Shown here one piece after another: positions 7,479 to 14,865 of a stretch of DNA of 45,244 bases (positions are counted from its first letter, which is position 1; the number at the start of each line of letters is the position of its first letter). A program made the position numbers and the translations under genes. Source of the DNA: Lachnospiraceae bacterium UBA7205. GTDB taxonomy: Bacteria; Bacillota; Clostridia; Lachnospirales; Lachnospiraceae. The stretch is from contig DKUL01000070.1 in NCBI GenBank assembly GCA_002490665.1, positions 2,724 through 47,967 of the forward strand. The letters are read 5' to 3'. The notes under the pieces were generated by a model. It had not been told where the DNA came from and did no database searches. It saw nothing but the letters and a program-made list of their open reading frames with translations.

Positions 7479-8417
7479 TTAAGAAATCTTCTGATTTTCC
7501 GACCGCTGCTTTTTCAGGGAAGGGACAAAGTCCTCAAAAATAAATAAATCAAAGCTTCCGTTCACTTTTTCAAGCTCCTCCTGCGAGCGGACTGTCCATG
7601 CGACGCTCAGGCTTCTGTAAAGCTTGCGGCAGATATTTCTCGACAGCTCATTTTTATGTTTGCAGTTGTATGCGACAAAATCAGGCGAGGCATAACAGTT
7701 CCCGATGAGGTGCGACAGCAGGAAATACGGAATGTTCATCTTCTGGCGAGTAAAATCTTCCGACAGCTGTCCCCTGACAATATTGGGGCGGTGCATCTTG
7801 TACCACCGCACGGCAAGTGGGTGAAAGGACTCAATGCAGTACAGTCCCTTGTAATCAGCAAGGATGCCGTCACAGATACGGCACAGCTTGTCTGCATTAT
7901 TTTCTACTTTGTATTCTATGATAAGCGGAACCCGCCCATTGACCATTTTCAGGACATCGGCAAAGGCAGGGATACGTTCGTCTGTTCCGAGCAGCCGGAA
8001 CTGCTGGAGCTCCTCAAAGGTATAGTCCTTGAGGTTTCCCTTGACGCCGCAGATGCGGTTTAAGGTGTCGTCATGAAATACCACGGGGATGTCATCCTTT
8101 GTCAGATGGACGTCAAACTCGATGCCATAGCCAAGGTCTGCGGCGCGTTTGATGGCGGCATAGGAATTTTCAGGGAAATTGCCTTCCGGATTTCTGGCGT
8201 TTTCGGCTGTCTGTCCGAGGCCGCATCCGATATTTTTCAGCTTTTGAAGCGCCGGATTCATATTGTGGAGCCCGCGATGGGCATACATGTGACCAAAAAA
8301 AGGCTTGTAATCAGGACGTCCGCGGAGACGTGGCTTAATGGATATCAGGTACAGGCCTGACATCGTGACAAGCGAGAGCAGGATTTTCAGACAGATAAAA
8401 AAATAACTCATAACCAT
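7479..8417 (-). CDS. Membrane-anchored glycerophosphodiester phosphodiesterase
   Basis: A 312-residue protein: one N-terminal membrane helix (about residues 4-25), then a GDPD TIM barrel. Family hallmarks are YAHRGLHN, IEFDVHLTKDDIPVVFHDDTLNR and the later LIIEYK strand, giving the catalytic His pair and the Glu/Asp metal ligands. It would hydrolyse glycerophosphodiesters, such as deacylated lipids or lipoteichoic-acid fragments, to glycerol-3-phosphate and an alcohol. The ATG at 8417 follows AGAGG; a second ATG six bases on is possible. A good minus-strand promoter and a leader with competing inverted repeats lie just upstream, so its expression may be controlled in the 5' leader. Confidence 0.9.
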   Translation of the reverse strand: MVMSYFFICLKILLSLVTMSGLYLISIKPRLRGRPDYKPFFGHMYAHRGLHNMNPALQKLKNIGCGLGQTAENARNPEGNFPENSYAAIKRAADLGYGIEFDVHLTKDDIPVVFHDDTLNRICGVKGNLKDYTFEELQQFRLLGTDERIPAFADVLKMVNGRVPLIIEYKVENNADKLCRICDGILADYKGLYCIESFHPLAVRWYKMHRPNIVRGQLSEDFTRQKMNIPYFLLSHLIGNCYASPDFVAYNCKHKNELSRNICRKLYRSLSVAWTVRSQEELEKVNGSFDLFIFEDFVPSLKKQRSENQKIS

Positions 8418-8437
8418 AACAAAAGAACCTCTTTAAT

Positions 8438-8498
8438 ACAGTTTTTAGGAACTGTAACAAAAGAACTTTTAAATAGTTATTTTTGGACAGTTCCTTAA
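8438..8498 (-). repeat. Competing inverted repeats in the glycerophosphodiesterase leader
   Basis: TTTAGGAACTGT (8444-8455) pairs 11 of 12 with ACAGTTCCTTAA (8487-8498), while ACAGTT (8438-8443) pairs with the AACTGT (8450-8455) of the same arm. The two hairpins exclude each other. GTTCTTTTGTTA also occurs twice here on the minus strand. AGGAACTGT recurs upstream of the PAP2 gene (about 6378) and in the ABC-F leader (about 32241, minus strand), so it may be a dispersed motif. Confidence 0.45.
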
Positions 8499-8530
8499 TA
8501 TCAAATAATCAAATAATATTTCCTTATTTA

Positions 8531-8559
8531 ATAGTACGCGCTTTTTTCCCATTTGTAAA
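8531..8559 (-). promoter_or_regulatory. Promoter of the glycerophosphodiesterase gene
   Basis: On the minus strand TTTACA (8554-8559) and TACTAT (8531-8536) are spaced by 17 bases, giving a leader of about 105 bases. The rest of the 8418-8769 divergent gap contains TTGACA at 8616-8621 with TATAAT/TATACT at 8630-8642 on the plus strand. That is a possible but irregularly spaced promoter for the M13 peptidase gene. Confidence 0.55.
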
Positions 8560-8769
8560 CAGATAAAAACCTGTTATATAAGGAAATCATTAAGATTTTC
8601 GGAAATGATTGTGTTTTGACATGTTTTGTTATAATATATACTCATGGCAGATAAAATCTGACGTGTGCGGCAAATGCGGCACGGTATTTGAGGGGGACAG
8701 ATGGCGTTTTGCATGGAAAATTCATAAAATACATATATTGAATCATATTAATCTGAGAGGTTGACAGAA

Positions 8770-10923
8770 ATGAAAAAGAAAATATTAGCGCTGTTTATGG
8801 CAGTGATTTTGACCTTGCAGCTGACAGGCTGTAACGTGGGGGATGACAGGAGTAACACGACAGTAGAAAGTGACGCAAAGACCAGCATCAAGGATCTTTT
8901 TCACAGTGCGGTGGGAAAGGACAGTGAGAAACCAGACGGGGATGTGGCACAGGAAGAGAGTACGAGTGAACGGGATAGTATTCCGGATACAGTGGAGGAC
9001 ACGGATGCGGATGACAGCGATGATGTCAGGTATCAGGATGATTATTATGAGTTTGTCAACAAAAATCTGCTCTCCAAGATAGAGCTTGCCGCGACCGACG
9101 CGCACTGGGACTGGTTCGGGGAGCTCAATGCCGTCGTGAGCAATGAGATGGAAAACATTACCGAGGAGCTTGCCAATGACGGGAAGACTTATGAGAAAGG
9201 AAGCTCCGAGCAGAAGATAAAGGATATGTACGAGTGCGTCACCAACATGGATAACCGCAATGAAACCGGACTTGGACCGCTAAAGCCGCATATGGACAGC
9301 ATCCGGAATGCTTCGAGCATTGAGGAGTATGTGGATGCACTTGCACACCTGAGCGGGGAATTTGGCTTCAGCAGCATTGTCGGCGGTTACAGCATTATGC
9401 AGGATAAGGCGGATTCCAGCGAGTATGCCGTCTACATGATGTATGCGGACACCCTGATCGGGAAGGAGTATATCGAGGGTGAAAACACGCAGGAGTATGT
9501 GGATTTGTACCTGGATTATATCAATGACATGTTTATGGAGTTCGGGATGACTGCCAATGAGGCAGCAGTGAGCACGGATTCCGTGGAGGGGCTGCTGCGT
9601 GATATCTGTGCCTCGACGCTGACGACAGAGCAGCTATATGACCCGTCCCTGACATACAATGTGTACACGCAGCAGGATTTACAGAAGCTGTACACCAATG
9701 TCGATGTGCCGAAAATGCTTAAGACGCTCCGCGTAAGCGGGCAGGACAAATATATTGTCATGGACGTGGAGCAGGCAAGGAAAATCAATTCACTTCTGGT
9801 TGAGGAGAATCTGCAGGCGCTGAAGGATTATTCGACATTTGTCCTGCTTAACGACACGGCAAAGTACGCAAACGCCAACTATGCCAAGCTCAGCGACGAC
9901 ATGCAGAATGCACTGTATGGCATCACGGAGAGCTGGGGTGATGAGAAGACGTGGAAGCGGCTGACACAGGAGCTTCTTCCATGGGAATTTGGCATGATTT
10001 ATGTGAAGGAGCATTTCTCCGCAAAGGATAAAGAAGAAGTGGAGAAAATGATTGAACAGATACTGGAGGAGTACGAGACCATTATCAACAGGCAGGAGTG
10101 GATGAGCGAGGCGACCAAGAAGAAGGCAGTCAGGAAGCTGGAAACCATGCAGGTCAAAATCGGCTATCCCGACGAATGGCCGGCAGCACGCGACATGATG
10201 CAGGTGACGCCGATATCGGAGGGCGGAAGCCTCCTGTCAAATCTCCTGGTCAGCATGCAGGTGTCGATTGAAGACAGTCTCAGTAAGCTGGGGACAAAGG
10301 TTGACAGGGCAGAGTGGGATGTCACGCCGCAGACAATCAATGCGATGTATGATCCGCTCAACAACGAGATTGTTTTTCCGGCGGCGATATTGCAGGCGCC
10401 GTTCTATGACAGAAACAACAGTTACGGAGCCAACATGGGAGGGATTGGCTTTGTGATAGCGCACGAAGTCAGCCATGCTTTTGACTCGACCGGGGCGCTG
10501 TATGATGAATATGGAAATTACAATGTGTGGTGGACGGATAAGGAGATGGACGAATACAAGAAAATGTCGCAGTCCATTGTCGACTACTACAACAACTATG
10601 AGATGATGGGTGTCAAGGTGAACGGTGACCTTACCCTGATGGAGAATATTGCCGACCTCGGTGCGATGACCTGCATCACATCCATTATTGGCGATGATGC
10701 GAAAGCGCTCGACGAGGCGTTCGGTCAGATGACATACAACTGGGCAAGCGAGGACACGGCGAGCTTTATGATGTATCTGCTCAACACGGATACACATTCG
10801 CCAAACAAGATCCGCGTCAATGCGGTTCTGAGTTCATGTGATGCGTTCTACCGGATATATGACATCAGGGAAGGCGATGGCATGTATGTCGCGCCGGAGA
10901 ACCGGGTTGGAATCTGGAAATAA
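8770..10923 (+). CDS. M13-family zinc metallopeptidase lipoprotein (PepO/neprilysin-like)
   Basis: A 717-residue lipoprotein. The signal peptide ends in a lipobox LTGC, so the mature enzyme should be anchored outside the cell by its Cys, followed by an acidic, Ser/Asp/Glu-rich linker to about residue 90. The catalytic region has HEVSH at 565-569 and the third zinc ligand in ENIAD at 625-629, the 60-residue spacing expected for M13. The C-terminal block ending GMYVAPENRVGIWK is also family-typical. M13 enzymes cut oligopeptides. The ATG at 8770 follows GAGAGG. The next gene, an SH3 secreted protein, starts 25 bases on and is probably in the same transcript. Confidence 0.92.
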   Translation: MKKKILALFMAVILTLQLTGCNVGDDRSNTTVESDAKTSIKDLFHSAVGKDSEKPDGDVAQEESTSERDSIPDTVEDTDADDSDDVRYQDDYYEFVNKNLLSKIELAATDAHWDWFGELNAVVSNEMENITEELANDGKTYEKGSSEQKIKDMYECVTNMDNRNETGLGPLKPHMDSIRNASSIEEYVDALAHLSGEFGFSSIVGGYSIMQDKADSSEYAVYMMYADTLIGKEYIEGENTQEYVDLYLDYINDMFMEFGMTANEAAVSTDSVEGLLRDICASTLTTEQLYDPSLTYNVYTQQDLQKLYTNVDVPKMLKTLRVSGQDKYIVMDVEQARKINSLLVEENLQALKDYSTFVLLNDTAKYANANYAKLSDDMQNALYGITESWGDEKTWKRLTQELLPWEFGMIYVKEHFSAKDKEEVEKMIEQILEEYETIINRQEWMSEATKKKAVRKLETMQVKIGYPDEWPAARDMMQVTPISEGGSLLSNLLVSMQVSIEDSLSKLGTKVDRAEWDVTPQTINAMYDPLNNEIVFPAAILQAPFYDRNNSYGANMGGIGFVIAHEVSHAFDSTGALYDEYGNYNVWWTDKEMDEYKKMSQSIVDYYNNYEMMGVKVNGDLTLMENIADLGAMTCITSIIGDDAKALDEAFGQMTYNWASEDTASFMMYLLNTDTHSPNKIRVNAVLSSCDAFYRIYDIREGDGMYVAPENRVGIWK

Positions 10924-10948
10924 TTTTTGGGGATGAAAGGGAAAGAGT

Positions 10949-11851
10949 ATGAAGCGGACGAAAGAGTTGGCGGTCAAAGTAACAGGGGCGCTTCTGGCTG
11001 CGGTGATAGCCGTAGCTTCAGCGCCGGGATTTGGGCAGTCGGTGCCAAATGTATATGCGGTGGAGTTTACCGTTACCGAGAGTAAGGCGGTGCTATACAG
11101 CAATGAAAATGTCAAAGTCTATCAGCAGCCGGATATCAATTCCGGTGTCGTGACGACATTGGCAAAGGATATGCCTGTCAATGTGACAGGCATCACGTCG
11201 AACGGCTGGTTCCGGGTGTCAATAAACGGCACCTACTATATACCGGGAGACGGTCTTGTGTCAAAAAATGCCGGGACAAATGCCGTTGTGGCAGGAACTG
11301 ATATTACAAGCCTTACAAAGGGGACATTTTCCTTTTTCAAGAATCCGCAGCTGAGCGATTTTGAAAAAAGTGACGTGCAGGACATGGATGAGAATACATA
11401 CATCAAGTATCTCGACTCGTTCCTGATGGGATATGCCATGCTCGAAAACTGCATTATGCAGGACAGTGGAAAGTTCCTCAAGGAAGTATATGAGAGTGAG
11501 TCGAAGGTTGACCCGAAGGTGGCGGCAATGACGATGCAGGCGTACCTGATAAATTACAGAAATAATTACCTCAGTGACAGTCTGGCGGGACCATTCCGCA
11601 ATGAGAAGGACTTAAAGCTGGCGCTCAACAGGGCAATCCGCTATAACATTGGAAAATTTGGGGCAGTTTACAAGAATTCCAGTGTCGGAAGCGATGATGG
11701 CAAGATAAAAAAGGCGATGGAGAATGTTGTAAATGAGATGAAGGCGGAACAGGGCGTGTCGTTTACCTGCCGTATGGAATATGGGAACTACAAGACAAGT
11801 GATGGCAGCGAAGGAAAAGGATGGATTATCGAATTTACAAAAAAGGATTGA
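10949..11851 (+). CDS. Secreted protein with bacterial SH3 domain
   Basis: A 300-residue exported protein. A classical signal peptide covers about residues 1-37 (KRTKELAVKVTG core, cleavage near VYA). Residues ~40-105 are a bacterial SH3 domain (VLYSNENVKVYQQPDINSG, MPVNVTGITSNGWFRVSINGTYYIPGDGL), a fold that usually binds cell-wall peptides. The remaining ~180 residues contain helical stretches and a beta-rich end (FTCRMEYGNYKTSDGSEGKGWIIEFTKK) that I do not recognise. It lies between the M13 lipoprotein and the HD hydrolase, three bases before the latter, so co-translation with its neighbours is likely. A cell-wall-associated role is inferred from the SH3 domain alone. Confidence 0.8.
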   Translation: MKRTKELAVKVTGALLAAVIAVASAPGFGQSVPNVYAVEFTVTESKAVLYSNENVKVYQQPDINSGVVTTLAKDMPVNVTGITSNGWFRVSINGTYYIPGDGLVSKNAGTNAVVAGTDITSLTKGTFSFFKNPQLSDFEKSDVQDMDENTYIKYLDSFLMGYAMLENCIMQDSGKFLKEVYESESKVDPKVAAMTMQAYLINYRNNYLSDSLAGPFRNEKDLKLALNRAIRYNIGKFGAVYKNSSVGSDDGKIKKAMENVVNEMKAEQGVSFTCRMEYGNYKTSDGSEGKGWIIEFTKKD

Positions 11852-11854
11852 GCA

Positions 11855-12643
11855 ATGGACAAGGATAAACATATTGTAATTGCGGACAGCCAGGGATACT
11901 TTTATTGCAGGGCAGTGGACAGTGTCCTGAACTATAAAAAAGAACAGCAGGTCTGCGGCCGTGGCTGCCCGTGTTACACTGGACATCAGAATGATGCGCA
12001 GGGACAGTTTGTGTGCTGTTATTGCGATGAAGGGATGGATGGAAAACCAGCCCTTTTTCCATTTGTCCGGGGGATGGACGCAGAGCTTTACAAAGCGTAT
12101 GCATATGCGGCAAGGGCACATGCCGGCCAGTACCGGAAAAAGACCAGGATTCCGTATTTTGCACATATTATTACAACAATGAATTATGCCATGGAGCTGA
12201 CGGAGGATGTCGAAGTGCTTCAGGCGGCAATCCTGCATGATACCGTGGAGGACACATGGGTGACATTTGAGGATTTGCGCAGTGCGTTCGGGGAACGGGT
12301 CGTGGCGCTTGTGGCGGCAGAGACGGAGAACAAGCGCCCGAATCTGCCGGCATCGGAGACATGGGAGATTCGGAAAAGGGAGACCGTGGAACAGCTGGGC
12401 AGCAAATCCCTGGATGCGAAGATTGTCGTGCTTGCGGATAAGACAGCCAACCTGGAGTCAATTGCAAAGGAACAGAAGTATCTGGGAGAACAGGTCTGGA
12501 ATAAATTTAACGAGACGGACAAAAGGAAGCACGAGTGGTATTTCAGGGCGATTCGGAAACGTCTTACGGAGTTAAATGACACAGGTGTCATAAAAGTGTA
12601 TGACAGGTATCTGGAGATACTGTTCTGCGGCGGACAGGCATGA
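11855..12643 (+). CDS. HD-domain hydrolase (RelA/SpoT-type HD) with Cys-rich N-terminal segment
   Basis: A 262-residue cytoplasmic protein. From about residue 75 it is a RelA/SpoT-type HD domain: AARAHAGQYRKK, YFAHI with His104, ILHDTVEDT with His128-Asp129 and Glu132-Asp133, and VVLADKTANL for the last metal ligand. Single-domain relatives (MESH1 type) hydrolyse ppGpp or NADPH-like compounds. The first 60 residues are unusual: seven Cys at 18, 34, 38, 40, 54, 55 and 57 (CGRGCPCY and CCYC), which look like a metal or Fe-S site. No synthetase domain is present. The next reading frame could start within its stop region, but the methyltransferase's better ATG is 24 bases downstream. Confidence 0.8.
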   Translation: MDKDKHIVIADSQGYFYCRAVDSVLNYKKEQQVCGRGCPCYTGHQNDAQGQFVCCYCDEGMDGKPALFPFVRGMDAELYKAYAYAARAHAGQYRKKTRIPYFAHIITTMNYAMELTEDVEVLQAAILHDTVEDTWVTFEDLRSAFGERVVALVAAETENKRPNLPASETWEIRKRETVEQLGSKSLDAKIVVLADKTANLESIAKEQKYLGEQVWNKFNETDKRKHEWYFRAIRKRLTELNDTGVIKVYDRYLEILFCGGQA

Positions 12644-12666
12644 TGGCAGAAGGACGGAGGTTACAT

Positions 12667-13869
12667 ATGGGCGAGGCAGTCGTGACACTCAAAAAGGGAG
12701 AGGGAAGGAGCCTGAAAGCAGGAGGGCTCTGGATTTATGACAATGAGATTGACACCATTATGGGTACGTTTCATAATGGGGATATTGTGGCAGTCCATGA
12801 TTATGACGGCTATATGATGGGGCGCGGTTTTATCAACCAGAACTCAAAGATCCGGATTCGCATGATGACGCGCGATAAAGACCAGCAGATAGACAGGGAT
12901 TTTCTGAAAAAACGTGTGCGCGATGCATGGGAATACCGCAGGAAGACCGTTGACACATCCAGCTGTCGCATTGTTTTTGGCGAGGCGGATTTTCTGCCGG
13001 GCATCGTGATAGACAAGTTCTCGGATGTCCTGGTCGTGGAGTCGCTTGCCCTTGGCATTGACAGGATGAAGGCAGATATTGTCGAATGCCTGCGGGAGGT
13101 GCTTGCCGATGATGGGATTTCCATAAGGGGTGTATATGAGAGGAGCGACGCGAAGGTAAGGCTTCAGGAGGGCATGGAGCGGCAGAAGGGATTTATCGGG
13201 GCGGCGTTTGACACGAATGTCGAGATTGTGGAAAACGGTGTCAGGTATCTTGTCGATGTGCGGGACGGACAAAAGACGGGGTTCTTTCTGGACCAGAAAT
13301 ATAACCGTCTCGCGATACAGAAGCTGTGTAAAAATGCAAGGGTGCTGGACTGTTTCACCCACACCGGGTCATTTGCCCTGAATGCGGGCATCGCCGGGGC
13401 GGCAAGCGTGCTTGGCGTGGACGCGTCGGAGCTGGCAGTGGCGCAGGCGGCAAAAAACGCGGCGCTCAATCACCTCGAGCATGTGGTCAGGTTTCAGTGC
13501 GCGGATGTGTTTGACCTGTTGCCGCGGCTTGAGGAGGCGGGGGAGCAGTATGATGTCGTAATCCTTGACCCGCCTGCATTTACCAAATCGAGAAATTCCG
13601 TGAAAAATGCCGTAAAGGGCTACCGAGAGATTAATATGAGGGGCATGAAGCTTGTGAAGGACGGCGGGTTTCTGGCGACTTGTTCCTGTTCGCACTTTAT
13701 GGATAGTGCACTTTTTTCACAGACAATCGCGCAGGCGGCAAAAAGCGTGCATTGCAGGCTGAGGCAGGTGGAATTCCGGACGCAGGCGGTAGACCATCCG
13801 ATTCTGTGGGATGCGAATGAGTCTTATTACTTAAAGTTTTATGTCTTTCAGGTGAGAAAATCGTTTTAA
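12667..13869 (+). CDS. Class I SAM-dependent rRNA methyltransferase, RlmI-like
   Basis: A 400-residue protein of the RlmI/YccW type, which adds a methyl group to cytosine C5 in 23S rRNA. Residues 1-75 are the PUA-like RNA-binding domain (HNGDIVAVHDYDGYMMGRGFINQNSKI), then the middle domain, then a Rossmann methyltransferase with motif I VLDCFTHTGSFALNAG, the acidic loop LGVDASELAV and motif IV VVILDPPAFTKS. The catalytic-region Cys residues lie in ATCSCSHFM. The ATG at 12667 has ACGGAGG six bases upstream and is preferred over ATGs at 12640/12643 that overlap the previous stop. It closes the four-gene run 8770-13869. Confidence 0.9.
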   Translation: MGEAVVTLKKGEGRSLKAGGLWIYDNEIDTIMGTFHNGDIVAVHDYDGYMMGRGFINQNSKIRIRMMTRDKDQQIDRDFLKKRVRDAWEYRRKTVDTSSCRIVFGEADFLPGIVIDKFSDVLVVESLALGIDRMKADIVECLREVLADDGISIRGVYERSDAKVRLQEGMERQKGFIGAAFDTNVEIVENGVRYLVDVRDGQKTGFFLDQKYNRLAIQKLCKNARVLDCFTHTGSFALNAGIAGAASVLGVDASELAVAQAAKNAALNHLEHVVRFQCADVFDLLPRLEEAGEQYDVVILDPPAFTKSRNSVKNAVKGYREINMRGMKLVKDGGFLATCSCSHFMDSALFSQTIAQAAKSVHCRLRQVEFRTQAVDHPILWDANESYYLKFYVFQVRKSF

Positions 13870-13913
13870 CGGAATGAAAAATAACAAATATATAAAAAAA
13901 CTATAAAAAATTT

Positions 13914-13954
13914 TGTCAACATATGTTGACATTGCGCGAAAAATGGTATATCAT
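13914..13954 (+). promoter_or_regulatory. Promoter with an 18-bp palindromic operator over the -35 box
   Basis: TTGACA (13926-13931) and TATCAT (13949-13954) are spaced by exactly 17 bases. The perfect palindrome TGTCAACATATGTTGACA (13914-13931) ends in the -35 box, so a dimeric repressor bound there would block RNA polymerase. A half-like CAACATATG recurs at about 14057. It should drive the small membrane protein at 14101; the leader is about 140 bases. Confidence 0.75.
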
Positions 13955-14100
13955 AGCAAATGTGCATTGTTTGTGCGCGATGTTGCATGACATTCTGTGA
14001 AATGACAGCGTTATTGTTTTTTGGGGCATACGGGCGGACAGAATTGATTGCACGCAACATATGTTTATTGAAAAACTGTTCATTATGAGGAGGTAAAAAA

Positions 14101-14595
14101 ATGGATGAAGTAGCAATTTTGGCAGCTCTTGGCGCTTATCTGGTTGTTGTGCTGATTATCTTGGTTGTTTGTTATGTTTTGGCATCTCTGTCACACATGA
14201 AGGCACTTAAGGCGATGGGCTATGATAAGGCATGGATGGCGTGGATACCGTTTGCTCAGTGGTATGCATGTGCGGACGCAGCGACAGCAGGAAGGCAGGA
14301 TGATGTAAAGCTTTTCGGTTCTGTATCTGTTCCGGTATCACTTTACAAGTTCTGGTGGGTATTATGGCTTATCCTTCAGGTTGTCAGCCAGTTTTTCCTT
14401 GGCAGCATCCTTGGTCTTCTGTCAACGGTGGTACAGGTCATTTTCCTTGGAAATACCTATGTAAAGATGTATGCAGCACTTGATGGTACAGACGAGAAGG
14501 ATCAGCAGGTTATCGGATACATTTCAGGTTTCCTTCCGATCATTGCAGTATTCAAGTTCCTTTTCGGCAGCTACAATACAAAGGTAAGAAAGTAA
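14101..14595 (+). CDS. Small multi-pass membrane protein, DUF5684-like
   Basis: A 164-residue hydrophobic protein with about four membrane helices (residues 5-28, 75-95, 97-122 and 140-158). The stretch ALKAMGYDKAWMAWIPFAQWYACADAA, a short amphipathic loop with WIPF, is typical of DUF5684-type proteins that sit near signal peptidases in other genomes. A strong ribosome binding site (AGGAGG) precedes the ATG. It is transcribed alone from a promoter with an operator-like palindrome and ends in a terminator. Its role is unknown. Confidence 0.75.
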   Translation: MDEVAILAALGAYLVVVLIILVVCYVLASLSHMKALKAMGYDKAWMAWIPFAQWYACADAATAGRQDDVKLFGSVSVPVSLYKFWWVLWLILQVVSQFFLGSILGLLSTVVQVIFLGNTYVKMYAALDGTDEKDQQVIGYISGFLPIIAVFKFLFGSYNTKVRK

Positions 14596-14612
14596 TACAG
14601 TGTGAAATAATG

Positions 14613-14645
14613 CGGGGCAGTCATCAAAAGGCTGTTCCGTTTTTT
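14613..14645 (+). terminator. Terminator of the DUF5684-like gene
   Basis: CGGGGCAG (14613-14620) pairs with CTGTTCCG (14632-14639), including two G-T pairs, and a six-base T-run follows. Confidence 0.7.
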
Positions 14646-14735
14646 ATGCGCACGGGCGTCCAGATGAAAAATGTCAGCGAGCTGACGGACGCCCGGCGCG
14701 CGAGTAGTGGAGAAAGGTCATTCCCCTACTCGATT
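14646..14735 (+). repeat. Structured repeat, modules I and II (copy A)
   Basis: After the leader TTTATGCGCAC, module I is an outer stem CGGGCGTCC (14653-14661) with GGACGCCCG (14687-14695), an 11-base spacer AGATGAAAAAT, and an inner hairpin GTCAG-CGAG-CTGAC (14673-14686). After GCGCGC, module II starts with GAGTAG (14702-14707) and ends CTACTCGATT (14726-14735). It lies directly behind a terminator T-run and before the next copy. Confidence 0.75.
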
Positions 14736-14740
14736 GCGCA

Positions 14741-14820
14741 GCCCCATGCAGAGGAAGTATGCCGCTAAGGCGGCGCATGGGGCGCGCGGGTAGTGGAAGA
14801 TGGCTCTTCCCTGCTCGATT
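14741..14820 (+). repeat. Structured repeat, modules I and II (copy B)
   Basis: It has the same plan as copy A but a different stem: GCCCCATGC (14741-14749) pairs with GCATGGGGC (14775-14783). The 11-base spacer is AGAGGAAGTAT and the inner hairpin is GCCGC-TAAG-GCGGC. GCGC then leads into module II, GGGTAG (14788-14793) to CTGCTCGATT (14811-14820), whose arms both carry the matching base change. It ends 46 bases before the rRNA methyltransferase start. Confidence 0.75.
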
Positions 14821-14865
14821 TTGTCCTGTCCTGTTTGCAGGCGGGTTTTGTTTGGAGGTATTTTT

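Noticed and set aside
11612..12238. 208-residue minus-strand frame
   Set aside because: It is antisense to the SH3 and HD genes, rich in Cys/His by composition only, and has no start signal.
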